DNA of 64,000 bases from Sandaracinomonas limnophila (GTDB lineage Bacteria; Bacteroidota; Bacteroidia; Cytophagales; Spirosomataceae), in assembly GCF_004005965.1 (NCBI RefSeq), contig NZ_SACY01000002.1, positions 519,880 through 583,879 on the forward strand, in the 5' to 3' direction. The position numbers and the translations under genes were made by a program. This document shows positions 1-8,256 of this stretch, in pieces. The notes under the pieces were generated by a model. It was not told the DNA's origin. It saw only the letters and a program-made list of their open reading frames with translations, and ran no database searches. Within the stretch, counting starts at the first letter, position 1; each line of letters opens with the position of its first letter.

Positions 1-1
1 T

Positions 2-46
2 ATAAACGGCCTTAAAAAATTAGGTCATGAACTTGTAGAATTGTAA
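2..46 (+). CDS. 3' end of an unidentified upstream gene (partial)
   Basis: From base 2 an open frame reads Ile-Asn-Gly-Leu-Lys-Lys-Leu-Gly-His-Glu-Leu-Val-Glu-Leu and stops with TAA at 44-46. It lies 21 bases before the DUF3467 start on the same strand, so it is probably the tail of a gene cotranscribed with it. In many Bacteroidota DUF3467 genes follow rpoC, but 14 residues are too few to assign this tail to any family. It could also be a chance open frame. Confidence 0.4.
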   Translation: MNGLKKLGHELVEL

Positions 47-67
47 TTTGCCATTTTAAAGAATCCC

Positions 68-391
68 ATGAAAGACCCCAACCCAGAAGAAAATCAATTA
101 AATATCGAATTGCCAGAAGAAATCGCAGAAGGAGCCTATGTAAACTTGGCACTCATTGCCCACTCACCAAGTGAATTTGTGATGGATTTCATCCGCGTTT
201 TACCAGGTATTCCAAAAGGAAAGGTGAAGTCGAGGGTGGTCATGACTCCCGACCACGCCTTGCGATTATTAAATGCCCTTCAAGAAAATATTTCCAAGTA
301 CGAAGAGAACTTTGGTTCCATTTCTAAGGATAATGACCTCGGTGGTTTCGATTTTCCGATGAACTATAATGGGCCAATAGGCGAAGCGTAA
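68..391 (+). CDS. DUF3467 family protein
   Basis: This 107-aa protein has the compact pattern of the DUF3467 family: an acidic start, a central segment containing NLALIAHSPSEFVMDF (about residues 26-41), then a basic KGKVKSRVVMTP stretch and a helix ending near SKYEENFG. The family is small, cytosolic, widespread in Bacteroidota and of unknown biochemical role; it is often encoded beside the RNA polymerase genes. The ATG at 68 is the only start that gives the full domain. The gene sits 21 bases after the preceding stop and is followed by a strong hairpin terminator, so it closes its transcription unit. The family call is from recall of the motif pattern. Confidence 0.8.
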   Translation: MKDPNPEENQLNIELPEEIAEGAYVNLALIAHSPSEFVMDFIRVLPGIPKGKVKSRVVMTPDHALRLLNALQENISKYEENFGSISKDNDLGGFDFPMNYNGPIGEA

Positions 392-413
392 ACGTTTTAA
401 ATATAAAACCTTA

Positions 414-444
414 AAAAAATCCTCTAAAATTTAGAGGATTTTTT
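414..444 (+). terminator. Rho-independent terminator after the DUF3467 gene
   Basis: CCTCTA (421-426) pairs with TAGAGG (432-437) around a five-base loop, extended by a T-A pair and a run of A (414-419) facing a run of T (439-444). The A and T tracts make it look usable from both strands, but the next gene downstream is also on the plus strand. Confidence 0.85.
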
Positions 445-495
445 AGTAAAAATGCTGTCTATTAGCCTTTTAAAAGCAAATACTAAACATTTAAG

Positions 496-1956
496 ATGGC
501 AACAAAACATCTTCACCCCGATTTAATAAAATCAAAATCAATCAATGCATCTCTTCCCTTGGAAATTCCTCAGGAAGAAACATTCTCCTATCCTGAAAAA
601 ATTCTTCAATTCGGAACAGGCGTTTTGTTACGCGGACTCTGTGATTATTTCGTTGACAAAGCAAATAAAAAAGGTTTATTCAAAGGACGCATTGTCGTAG
701 TTAAATCAACTGCAAAAGGTGGCGCTGATGCCTTTCAAACTCAAGGAAATCTATACACACATTGCATCAAAGGCATTGAAGATGGAACTGAAGTTGAAAA
801 ATATTTAATCAACGGCAGTATCTCTCGTACCTTAAATGCAAACAATGAGTGGGACAGCATTTTGGCTTGTGCGAGCAATTCGGAAATGAAAATTATTCTT
901 TCCAACACCACAGAAGTTGGAATCCAATACCTTGCGGGAGACAAACTTTTTGATGGTTGTCCTAAATCATTTCCTGCCAAATTATTGTCTTTTTTACACG
1001 CACGTTACAAACATTTTCAAGGTTCTGCAGAATCTGGAATGGTGATTGTTCCAACAGAATTAATCATCAACAATGGAGATGCCCTAAAGAAAATAATTGA
1101 CCAATTATGTGAGGAGCATCAATTAGATGCCCAATTCATTCAATGGTTGAATATGCATAATCATTTTTGCAACTCCTTAGTGGATCGCATTGTTCCTGGC
1201 AAACCGGACGCTGAAACGATTGCTGAAATTGAAGCAGGGGTTGGCTACTCAGATGAATTGATGATTCAGTCGGAGGTTTATGCACTCTGGGCTATCCAAG
1301 GCAATGAAGAGGTTCGAAAAGTGCTTGGATTTGCAGCCGCCGACAAAGGCGTAATCATTCAAGAAGATATTGAAATTTATCGCGAGCTGAAATTACGTTT
1401 GTTGAACGGAACCCATACCTTAATGTGTGGAATGTCGTATTTATTAGGCTTCCGTTTGGTAAAAGATGTGATGGCAAATGGGTATTTGGGCAAGTTAATC
1501 ATGAATTTGATGCTTTCTGAATTGGCGCCTGCTATTCCTTATAAAATGGATTTCAAGGTGGCTGACCGATTTGGTAGATCTGTTTTAGACCGCTTCAAAA
1601 ATCCTTTTATCAAACATAAATTGATTGACATTACGGTTCAATATACCACCAAGATGAAAATGCGTAACGTTCCTCTTTTGGTGAATTATTACCAAATATT
1701 TGGTAAAGCTCCAGAACTTTTTGCCATGGGTTTTGCAGCCTATTTACAATTTATGCATGCAGTGAAGGAAAAAAATGGCATATATTATGGAGAATGCAAT
1801 GGAGAGTTTTACCCTATCCAGTGTGACTTTGCCCCTTACTTCTTCAAGGCATGGAAAAACTTTAACTTAAACGAACTATTAGCTGATAAATCCCTATGGG
1901 GTCAGGACCTTTCTGCACTTCCAGGGTTTAAAGAAGCTGTGGAAAAGTACTTGTAA
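496..1956 (+). CDS. uxaB: Tagaturonate reductase (altronate oxidoreductase)
   Basis: A 486-aa member of the long-chain mannitol dehydrogenase/tagaturonate reductase family. The family interconverts D-tagaturonate and D-altronate with NAD(H) in the cytosol, a step of galacturonate breakdown. The N-terminal Rossmann half carries FGTGVLLRG (about 39-47) and VVVKST; the C-terminal half carries KLRLLNGTHTLM (about 301-312), the catalytic region of this family. Length matches the roughly 480 aa typical of UxaB. It heads a five-gene same-strand cluster with uxaC, kdgK, KDPG aldolase and an MFS transporter, which separates it from the fructuronate reductase and mannitol dehydrogenase relatives, although UxuB-type activity cannot be fully excluded. 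The unusual repeat block after its stop is described separately. Confidence 0.88.
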   Translation: MATKHLHPDLIKSKSINASLPLEIPQEETFSYPEKILQFGTGVLLRGLCDYFVDKANKKGLFKGRIVVVKSTAKGGADAFQTQGNLYTHCIKGIEDGTEVEKYLINGSISRTLNANNEWDSILACASNSEMKIILSNTTEVGIQYLAGDKLFDGCPKSFPAKLLSFLHARYKHFQGSAESGMVIVPTELIINNGDALKKIIDQLCEEHQLDAQFIQWLNMHNHFCNSLVDRIVPGKPDAETIAEIEAGVGYSDELMIQSEVYALWAIQGNEEVRKVLGFAAADKGVIIQEDIEIYRELKLRLLNGTHTLMCGMSYLLGFRLVKDVMANGYLGKLIMNLMLSELAPAIPYKMDFKVADRFGRSVLDRFKNPFIKHKLIDITVQYTTKMKMRNVPLLVNYYQIFGKAPELFAMGFAAYLQFMHAVKEKNGIYYGECNGEFYPIQCDFAPYFFKAWKNFNLNELLADKSLWGQDLSALPGFKEAVEKYL

Positions 1957-2043
1957 AGAGTGAGCCAGTGAGCAAAGTGAGCCAGTTAGTAGAAGAAAAA
2001 ATCTAGATTACTTTGATCACTTGCTCACTTGCTCACTTGCACA
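1957..2043 (+). repeat. Paired inverted short-tandem-repeat blocks between uxaB and uxaC
   Basis: Directly after the uxaB stop lies a block of about four imperfect units of AGTGAGC(C/A) (1958-1987). After a short A-rich spacer comes the complementary block, with about three units of ACTTGCTC (2018-2043), ending 17 bases before the uxaC ATG. The two blocks can pair as a slippable hairpin inside the operon mRNA. The same unit recurs in the coding sequence of the PorP/SprF-like gene at 57.6-58.0 kb. Confidence 0.8.
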
Positions 2044-2059
2044 CTATAACACTAAAAAA

Positions 2060-3463
2060 ATGAAACCTTTCCTAAACGAACATTTCTTACTGCAATCCCC
2101 AACAGCACAATCGCTTTATCACGATTATGCAAAAGATATGCCCATTGTAGATTATCACAATCACTTGATTCCGCAACAAATTGCGGAAGATAAGCAGTTT
2201 GATAATATTACACAGATTTGGTTGTATGGCGACCACTACAAATGGAGAGCCATGCGAACGCACGGTATTGATGAAAAATACATCACAGGAAATGCTTCCG
2301 ATGAAGAAAAATTCATGAAATGGGCAGAAACGGTTCCTTACACAATGAGAAACCCTTTGTACCATTGGACACATTTGGAGCTGCAAAGATACTTCGGAGT
2401 AACAGAAGTGTTAAATAAAGATTCTGCCAAAAGAATTTATGACCATTGCAATGCCTTGTTGCAAAAAAAGGAATATTCTGTTCGCAATTTGTTGTTGAAA
2501 ATGAACGTAAAAGTTCTTTGCACAACAGATGATCCAACAGATGATTTGGTCTATCACAAAGCAATAAAAGACAGTGGATTTGAGATAAAGGTTTTACCAA
2601 CCTTCCGTCCTGATAAGGCCATGGCGGTAGATGATGAATTGACATTTGTAGAATATGTAAACAAATTGGCTGCTGTAATTGGAAAAGAGATTTCAGATTT
2701 AGAAGCTTACAAGGCAGCAATTCGTTCTAGACACGATTTCTTCCATGCTATGGGTGGCCGATTAAGTGACCACGGTTTGGAACAAATCTATGCAGAAGAG
2801 TATTCAGATGAAGATATTGCTTTGATTTTTCACCGCCTGATGAGTGGAAAAACAATCTCACACAAGGAGAAATTACAGTTTAAATCTGCTATGTTAGTTT
2901 ATTTTGCACATTTAGACCACGAAAAAGGTTGGACGCAACAATTCCACCTTGGTGCTTTAAGAAATAATAATGCCCGTTTGTTGGGTGCCTTAGGCCCCGA
3001 CACCGGTTTTGATTCCATCGGTGACTTTGAACAAGCCACTCCGCTTTCTAAATTTTTAAATAAGCTGGATTCAACCAATCAATTAGCAAAAACTATTTTG
3101 TACAATTTGAATCCACGAGACAATGAATTATTGGCCACCATGATTGGCAATTTCCAGGATGGAACAATTGTTGGGAAAATGCAATTTGGCTCTGGTTGGT
3201 GGTTTTTAGATCAAAAAGATGGCATGGAAAAGCAAATCAATGCCCTTTCAAACATGGGTTTATTGAGCCACTTTGTTGGGATGTTAACAGATAGCCGAAG
3301 CTTTTTATCATTCCCACGCCATGAGTATTTCAGAAGAATTCTTTGTAACTTGTTAGGTCAGGATGTTGAAAATGGAGAACTTCCTGCAGACATGAAATGG
3401 TTAGGCCAAATGGTACAAGATATTTGTTACAACAACGCGGCTAACTTTTTTAACTTCGAATAA
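2060..3463 (+). CDS. uxaC: Glucuronate/galacturonate isomerase
   Basis: Uronate isomerase converts D-glucuronate to D-fructuronate and D-galacturonate to D-tagaturonate, the first intracellular step of hexuronate use. The protein belongs to the amidohydrolase-like fold; the metal-binding HxH sits in DYHNHL at residues 31-36, and further conserved blocks (TTDDPTDDL, RHDFFHAMGGRLSDHG, GALGPDTGFDSIGD) match UxaC. I start at the ATG at 2060 (MKPFLNEHF), giving 467 aa, the usual family size. An in-frame TTG 39 bases upstream lies inside the repeat block and would add a non-family extension. The gene ends three bases before kdgK, so translational coupling is likely. Confidence 0.93.
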   Translation: MKPFLNEHFLLQSPTAQSLYHDYAKDMPIVDYHNHLIPQQIAEDKQFDNITQIWLYGDHYKWRAMRTHGIDEKYITGNASDEEKFMKWAETVPYTMRNPLYHWTHLELQRYFGVTEVLNKDSAKRIYDHCNALLQKKEYSVRNLLLKMNVKVLCTTDDPTDDLVYHKAIKDSGFEIKVLPTFRPDKAMAVDDELTFVEYVNKLAAVIGKEISDLEAYKAAIRSRHDFFHAMGGRLSDHGLEQIYAEEYSDEDIALIFHRLMSGKTISHKEKLQFKSAMLVYFAHLDHEKGWTQQFHLGALRNNNARLLGALGPDTGFDSIGDFEQATPLSKFLNKLDSTNQLAKTILYNLNPRDNELLATMIGNFQDGTIVGKMQFGSGWWFLDQKDGMEKQINALSNMGLLSHFVGMLTDSRSFLSFPRHEYFRRILCNLLGQDVENGELPADMKWLGQMVQDICYNNAANFFNFE

Positions 3464-3465
3464 GA

Positions 3466-4476
3466 ATGAAAAAAATTGTAAGTTTTGGTGAAATAATGGG
3501 CCGTTTGAGCCCTCCAGGATATGGCAGAATTGTCCAAGCCGACTCCCTAAATTTAACCTTTGGCGGTGGAGAAGCAAATGTTACTGCTGCCTTAGCCCAC
3601 TGGGGAATTCCAGCGGCACACGTGACAAAATTCCCAGACAATGAAATGGGAAGAGCCGCAACTGCCTATTTCCGAAAAGTTGGAGTAGATATGTCCTTTG
3701 TGAATTATGGAGGCAATAGATTGGGTCTATATTTTACTGAATTTGGAGCAGCAATGCGTCCAAGCAAAGTAGTTTACGATAGAGCCGATTCTTCTTTTGC
3801 CCACATGCACCCAAATGAATTTAATTGGGTAGAAATCTTAGAAGATGCCCAATGGTTTCACTGGACAGGAATCACCCCTGCAATTTCCGACTCGGCAGCA
3901 CAAGCAGTAAAAAAAGCCATCAAAACGGCTAATGAAATGGGAATAACCGTTTCTGCAGATGTTAATTATCGAAAAAATTTGTGGCAATATGGCAAGTCTG
4001 TGCAAGACGTAATGCCAGAATTAATTGAAGGCTGCGATATCATTGTTTGCGGAAAAGGTGACGCAGAGGATATCCTAAACATTGTTCCTGATGGTTCAAC
4101 AAAGAGTGGATTTGAATCAATGTGTCGACAAATCATGGCACGTTTCCCTCGATTAAAGAAAATTATCAACACCAAAAGAGGACAAATTTCTGCTTCGGCA
4201 AACACCCTTTCTGCAATGGGTTTTGATGGTGAAAATTTGATTAAAACTGAAACAGTAGAAATCTCACAAATAGTGGATAGAATAGGTGGAGGAGATGCCT
4301 TTATGGCGGGATACATTTACGGAAACGTAATGGGAATGGATGAAAAAGATTCTTTACGATTTGGTGTAGCTGCCTCCGCTTTGAAGCACACCATTGAAGG
4401 AGATATCAATTTAAGTAATTTAGATGAAGTAGAATTAGTGCTGTCGGGAGACCTTACAGGACGATTAAAAAGATAA
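3466..4476 (+). CDS. kdgK: 2-dehydro-3-deoxygluconokinase (PfkB family)
   Basis: A 336-aa sugar kinase of the PfkB/ribokinase family that phosphorylates 2-keto-3-deoxygluconate with ATP to give KDPG. It shows the N-terminal PfkB signature GGGEANVTAALA (about 33-44) and the C-terminal signature DRIGGGDAFMAGY (about 268-280) with the catalytic Asp of GGGDAF. Substrate is inferred from context: the gene lies between uxaC (2-base gap) and the KDPG aldolase gene (2-base gap), exactly where KDG kinase activity is needed. It is soluble and cytosolic. Confidence 0.9.
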   Translation: MKKIVSFGEIMGRLSPPGYGRIVQADSLNLTFGGGEANVTAALAHWGIPAAHVTKFPDNEMGRAATAYFRKVGVDMSFVNYGGNRLGLYFTEFGAAMRPSKVVYDRADSSFAHMHPNEFNWVEILEDAQWFHWTGITPAISDSAAQAVKKAIKTANEMGITVSADVNYRKNLWQYGKSVQDVMPELIEGCDIIVCGKGDAEDILNIVPDGSTKSGFESMCRQIMARFPRLKKIINTKRGQISASANTLSAMGFDGENLIKTETVEISQIVDRIGGGDAFMAGYIYGNVMGMDEKDSLRFGVAASALKHTIEGDINLSNLDEVELVLSGDLTGRLKR

Positions 4477-4478
4477 AA

Positions 4479-5141
4479 ATGGCAAGAAATAATTCCCAAA
4501 TCGTATATTCACGATTAGAAGAAACCCCTATCGTTCCTTTGTTTTTCAATCCTAATGTAAATGTAGCAAAGGATGTGTTAAAGGCTTGTTACGATGGCGG
4601 TATTCGAGTTTTCGAATTCACCAATCGAGGAGCAGAAGCTCCACAAATTTTTGCAGAATTGATCAATTTTTGCGAAAAAGAATGTCCTGATTTAGTATTA
4701 GGTATTGGTACTATTTATGATGCCAAACAAGCAAAAGAATTTATTGAAATGGGAGCAGATTTCATGTTGCAACCATTCACTACCCCAGAGGTTGGAGAAA
4801 TTTGTGGCAAGCACGATATCCCTTGGATGCCAGGTACCATGACTCTAACCGAAATTAGAAATGCTGAATTGCTTGGAGCAAAATACATTAAAATTTTTCC
4901 AGGGAATGTGGTTGGTCCAGGCTTTGTAAAAGCCCTTACGGGTCCTATGCCACACAGTAAAATAATGGTTACTGGAGGAGTAGAACCAACACGAGAGAGC
5001 CTTACCACTTGGTTTGGTGCTGGGGCAAAGGCAGTAGGAATGGGATCTCAATTATTTCCTTCAACATTGATAAATGATAAAAATTATCAAAAAATTACTA
5101 ATATTATCAGCGATTTGATAGAAATCTACAAAACGCTATAA
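4479..5141 (+). CDS. eda: KDPG aldolase (2-dehydro-3-deoxyphosphogluconate aldolase)
   Basis: A 220-aa class I aldolase of the KDPG/KHG family that splits KDPG into pyruvate and glyceraldehyde-3-phosphate. The Schiff-base lysine lies in GAKYIKIFPGN (Lys at about 137) and the catalytic Glu in VFEFTNRG (about 45); the phosphate-binding end reads MVTGGVEPTRE. Length is normal for the family. It is the final enzymatic step encoded by this operon and is followed 18 bases later by the transporter gene. The eda/kdgA naming is interchangeable here. Confidence 0.92.
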   Translation: MARNNSQIVYSRLEETPIVPLFFNPNVNVAKDVLKACYDGGIRVFEFTNRGAEAPQIFAELINFCEKECPDLVLGIGTIYDAKQAKEFIEMGADFMLQPFTTPEVGEICGKHDIPWMPGTMTLTEIRNAELLGAKYIKIFPGNVVGPGFVKALTGPMPHSKIMVTGGVEPTRESLTTWFGAGAKAVGMGSQLFPSTLINDKNYQKITNIISDLIEIYKTL

Positions 5142-5159
5142 TTTAAACCCCTCTAAACG

Positions 5160-6434
5160 ATGAAAATTGGAAATTACCGTTGGCGAATTTGCGCATTGTT
5201 GTTCTTCGCTACAACCATCAATTATTTGGACCGTCAGGTAATTGGTTTATTAAAACCTGCACTTGAGGACCAATTTAATTGGTCAGAAACTGATTATTCA
5301 AATATTGTAATCGCTTTTCAAGCTGCTTATGCCCTTGGATTAATTAGTTTCGGCGGTATTATTGATCGCATCGGGACCAAATTAGGCTACACTATTTCCA
5401 TCGTTATCTGGAGTATCGCTGCTATTTTACATGCTGCAGCAACTGGCACTATGAGCTTTGCATTTATGCGCGCTTTATTAGGTGTTGGTGAATCAGGAAA
5501 CTTCCCTGCGGCTATTAAATCTGTAGCAGAATGGTTTCCTAAAAAGGAAAGAGCTCTTGCCACTGGAATTTTCAATTCAGGGGCAAATATTGGAGCAGTA
5601 GCAGCGCCCATTATGGTACCATGGTTGTTGGGTGTTTATGGTTGGGAAATGGCCTTCATAGTAACCGGTGCAATTGGTTTCATATGGCTTATTTTTTGGA
5701 TGATTTATTACGAAGCTCCTTCCAAACACAAACAATTGTCGCAAGAGGAATTTGACTATATTCATGCCGACAAAGAGGAAAAAGAAGAAAACGTTGAACC
5801 GGTTAAATGGGCTTCATTATTTGGATTCAAACAAACTTGGGCATTTTTCTTTGGTAAAATGTTAACCGACCCAATTTGGTGGTTTTTCCTATTCTGGTTA
5901 CCATCTTATTTTAAAGAGCGCTTCGAATTAGACCTTAAAAAGCCAAGCTTAGAATTAATTGTAGTGTACACTGCAACCACCATTGGTAGTATTGGCGGAG
6001 GCTGGTTGTCGGGTTGGTTAATCAACAAAGGCTGGCCAAGTTTCAAAGCAAGAAAAATATCTATGTTAAGCTTTGCTTTGGCTGTTGTACCCATTATGGC
6101 GGCAAGATATTGCGATAATATTTGGCAGGCAGTGGCCTTAATTTCTTTGGCAGCAGCTGCACACCAAGCATGGTCGGCAAATATTTATTCCATAGCTACT
6201 GACATGTTTCCTAAAAAAGCAATTAGTTCGGTAATTGGTATCGGAGGAATGGCTGGCTCTGGAGGGGGTATCGTTTTTCCTATGATTGTAGGTGCCTTAC
6301 TTGACCATTACAAGGTCTTGGGCAATATCAATGATGGATATAACATTATCTTTTTACTTTGCGGCAGTGCCTACATGTTAGCATGGGTTATTATTTATAC
6401 CTTAGTGCCGAAGTTGGAAGAAGCGAAGGTTTAA
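5160..6434 (+). CDS. exuT: MFS hexuronate transporter (ExuT-like, ACS family)
   Basis: A 424-aa inner-membrane protein with about twelve hydrophobic segments. The N-terminus RWRICALLFFATTINYLDRQVIG is typical of the anion:cation symporter family that includes ExuT, and the loop after TM2 contains DRIGTKLGY and the region MRALLGVGESGNFPAAIK is a characteristic ACS motif. Imported substrate (galacturonate, glucuronate or both) is inferred from the preceding catabolic genes. It is the last gene of the operon; its stop runs into the TTAATTG repeat block that separates it from the convergent mazG gene. Confidence 0.85.
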   Translation: MKIGNYRWRICALLFFATTINYLDRQVIGLLKPALEDQFNWSETDYSNIVIAFQAAYALGLISFGGIIDRIGTKLGYTISIVIWSIAAILHAAATGTMSFAFMRALLGVGESGNFPAAIKSVAEWFPKKERALATGIFNSGANIGAVAAPIMVPWLLGVYGWEMAFIVTGAIGFIWLIFWMIYYEAPSKHKQLSQEEFDYIHADKEEKEENVEPVKWASLFGFKQTWAFFFGKMLTDPIWWFFLFWLPSYFKERFELDLKKPSLELIVVYTATTIGSIGGGWLSGWLINKGWPSFKARKISMLSFALAVVPIMAARYCDNIWQAVALISLAAAAHQAWSANIYSIATDMFPKKAISSVIGIGGMAGSGGGIVFPMIVGALLDHYKVLGNINDGYNIIFLLCGSAYMLAWVIIYTLVPKLEEAKV

Positions 6435-6503
6435 TTGTTAATTGTTAATTGTTAATTGTTAATTTTAAAAAATAATTCATAATTAACAATTAACAATTCA
6501 TAA
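6431..6503. repeat. TTAATTG / CAATTAA paired tandem blocks between convergent genes
   Basis: About five units of TTAATTG begin in the exuT stop region (6431-6465). After a short AT-rich spacer, complementary AATTAAC-type units follow (6477-6503) and contain the mazG stop codon. Read from either gene, the stop codon is followed by the same strand of the unit. The arms can form a long AT-rich hairpin that may serve as a shared terminator, although there is no GC-rich stem. Confidence 0.8.
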
Positions 6504-7280
6504 TTGCTTCGCTTCCTCCCAAAAAACATCCATCTCAGCCAAAGTCATTTCTTGTAAAGATTTACCAATTTCATTGGCACGTTTTTCGAGATGATTGAAG
6601 CGCTTAATGAATTTTCTGTTTGTGCGCTCAAGAGCCGTTTCGGGATTTATATCAATAAATCGTGAAAAATTGACCAAACTAAAGATTAAATCGCCGAGCT
6701 CTCCCTCGGCTTTTTGTTTTTGCTCGGCATCTAATTGCTTGCCTACAAATTCAGCCTTAAACTCTTCTAATTCTTCTTCCACTTTGCCCCAAACCTGCTC
6801 CTTTTCTTCCCAATCAAATCCCGCACCACGAGCCTTTTCCTGAATTCGCATCGACTTTACTAATGCAGGCAAGGATTTAGGCACACCAGCCAAAACCGAC
6901 TTATTACCTTCTTTTAATTTGATGGCCTCCCAATTTTGTTTGACCTCCTCTTCCGTTTCGGCTTTTACGTCCCCATAAATATGTGGATGTCTGCCAATCA
7001 ATTTCTCACATTGAGCATTTAGAACCGACTCAACATCAAAATCTCCTGTTTCAGAACCAATTTTCGAATAGAAAACCAAGTGCAAAAACAAATCGCCAAT
7101 TTCCTTTTTGATTTCGTTCATGTCCCCCTCCAAAATCGCGTCAGAAAGTTCATAGGTCTCTTCGATTGTCAAATGGCGCAAAGATTCCATCGTTTGCTTC
7201 TTATCCCAAGGGCATTTGGCACGGAGGTCATCCATGATGTCTAAAAGTCTTTGGAATGCGTTTAATCTTGGATCGTTCAT
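6498..7280 (-). CDS. mazG: Nucleoside triphosphate pyrophosphohydrolase MazG
   Basis: A 260-aa all-alpha NTP pyrophosphohydrolase that hydrolyses (d)NTPs to monophosphates and pyrophosphate, a house-cleaning enzyme in the cytosol. Both tandem MazG domains are visible. The first has CPWDKKQT (about 23-30), EETYELSDAI and EIGDLFLHLVFYSKIG; the second has EEELEEF and GELGDLIFSLVNFSRF (about 190-207). The length equals that of full two-domain MazG. The last codons (Gln-Leu-stop) are formed by the neighbouring tandem repeat. It is monocistronic, with the GH16 gene upstream on the same strand separated by a palindromic repeat. Confidence 0.94.
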   Translation of the reverse strand: MNDPRLNAFQRLLDIMDDLRAKCPWDKKQTMESLRHLTIEETYELSDAILEGDMNEIKKEIGDLFLHLVFYSKIGSETGDFDVESVLNAQCEKLIGRHPHIYGDVKAETEEEVKQNWEAIKLKEGNKSVLAGVPKSLPALVKSMRIQEKARGAGFDWEEKEQVWGKVEEELEEFKAEFVGKQLDAEQKQKAEGELGDLIFSLVNFSRFIDINPETALERTNRKFIKRFNHLEKRANEIGKSLQEMTLAEMDVFWEEAKQL

Positions 7281-7313
7281 TTTTTGTTTATTTATCTATA
7301 AATCTAACTTTTT

Positions 7314-7371
7314 ACCTCCCCCCGTCCCCCTCCTTCACAAGGAGGGGGTGGCGCGAAGCGCCGGGGGCGGT
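7314..7371. repeat. REP-like GC-rich palindromic element, copy 1
   Basis: A roughly 58-bp element running from ACCTCCCC to GGGGGCGGT with two nested palindromes: CCCTCCTT/AAGGAGGG and GGCGC-GAA-GCGCC. It is one of three near-identical copies in the window (others at 8157-8214 and, inverted, 12044-12100). Here it supplies the last codons and the stop of the GH16 gene. Similar elements are common in Bacteroidota genomes by recall. Confidence 0.85.
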
Positions 7372-8141
7372 AGAACTCGAACATAATCCACCTCCATTCT
7401 CACCGGAAATATACTCTCATCAACACCTTTACTACCTCCCCAATCTCCCCCAACAGCCAGGTTTAAAATTAGATGCTCCGGCTTATCAAATGGCCACTCT
7501 TCCCAAGACTTGTGCGTATTAGGGAATTCGAAATACATTTTATCGTCCACAAACATTCGGATAGTTTCTGGAGTCCAATCCATTCTATACACATGAAAAG
7601 CTTTATCGAAATCTGTAATCGTAATAGTATTCCCTTTTTGCGTACCAATTACGTGATTAAATGCCTTGGTATGAACTGTTCCATGAACCACAGAAGGGTC
7701 GTAACCCACATGTTCCATGATATCAATTTCTCCTTGATCTGGCCAATAGTTTTTGCCATAATTTATTCCACTTGCCAACATCCAAATCGCAGGCCAAGTA
7801 CCTCTTCCTGCAGGTAATTTGGCCCTTACTTCCACGCGTCCATACGTAAAATCAAATTTCCCTTTGGTCACAATTCGTCCAGAGGTAAATCTATTTTTAT
7901 TGAAGTCTTCTTTTCGTGCTTCAATGATCAGATGCCCGTTTTCAATACGTACATTTTCTTTACGGTCTTTCGTATAGTTTTGTAATTCATGGTTCCCCCA
8001 ACCTTCTCCGCCGGTGTTGTAAGACCATTTGGTCGTATCAAGGTTTTTTCCAGAAAATTCGTCTTGGAAAATAAATTTTTGTTGAGCATTTGCAACCGAA
8101 ATTGTTAAACAAAAAAGAAACAAAGGGTAAAATAATTTCAT
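7335..8141 (-). CDS. Secreted glycoside hydrolase family 16 (beta-glucanase-like)
   Basis: A 268-aa endo-acting glycosidase with an N-terminal signal peptide (hydrophobic segment to about VANA at residues 16-19). The GH16 catalytic signature ExDxxE is present as GEIDIMEHVG (about 135-144), with the nucleophile and acid/base glutamates. Aromatic substrate-cleft blocks (GRGTWPAIWML, FHVYRMDWTP) support the laminarinase/lichenase-like branch; the exact beta-glucan cannot be told. Residues after MEVDYVRVL (PPPALRATPSL) are encoded by the REP-like element, which has replaced the natural 3' end and supplies the stop codon. A second copy of that element lies just upstream of the start. Confidence 0.9.
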   Translation of the reverse strand: MKLFYPLFLFCLTISVANAQQKFIFQDEFSGKNLDTTKWSYNTGGEGWGNHELQNYTKDRKENVRIENGHLIIEARKEDFNKNRFTSGRIVTKGKFDFTYGRVEVRAKLPAGRGTWPAIWMLASGINYGKNYWPDQGEIDIMEHVGYDPSVVHGTVHTKAFNHVIGTQKGNTITITDFDKAFHVYRMDWTPETIRMFVDDKMYFEFPNTHKSWEEWPFDKPEHLILNLAVGGDWGGSKGVDESIFPVRMEVDYVRVLPPPALRATPSL

Positions 8142-8156
8142 AAAATATTAGGTTTT

Positions 8157-8214
8157 ACCTCCCCTAGTCCCCCTCCTTCAAAAGGAGGGGGTGGCGCAAA
8201 GCGCCGGGGGCGGT
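8157..8214. repeat. REP-like GC-rich palindromic element, copy 2
   Basis: Same orientation as copy 1, from ACCTCCCC to GGGGGCGGT, with the GGAGGG stem and the GGCGC-AAA-GCGCC stem. It lies between the divergent GH16 and glycosyltransferase genes, so the two same-oriented copies bracket GH16. A TAATTTTG box (8246-8253) stands just before the glycosyltransferase ATG and matches the Bacteroidota -7 consensus, but I see no -33 partner. Confidence 0.85.
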
Positions 8215-8256
8215 CAATTTATTAGATTCTTACATTCAAATTACATAATTTTGTAA

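Noticed and set aside
2021..2059. An upstream start for uxaC adding 13 residues
   Set aside because: It lies within the repeat block between uxaB and uxaC; the ATG at 2060 gives the normal UxaC length.
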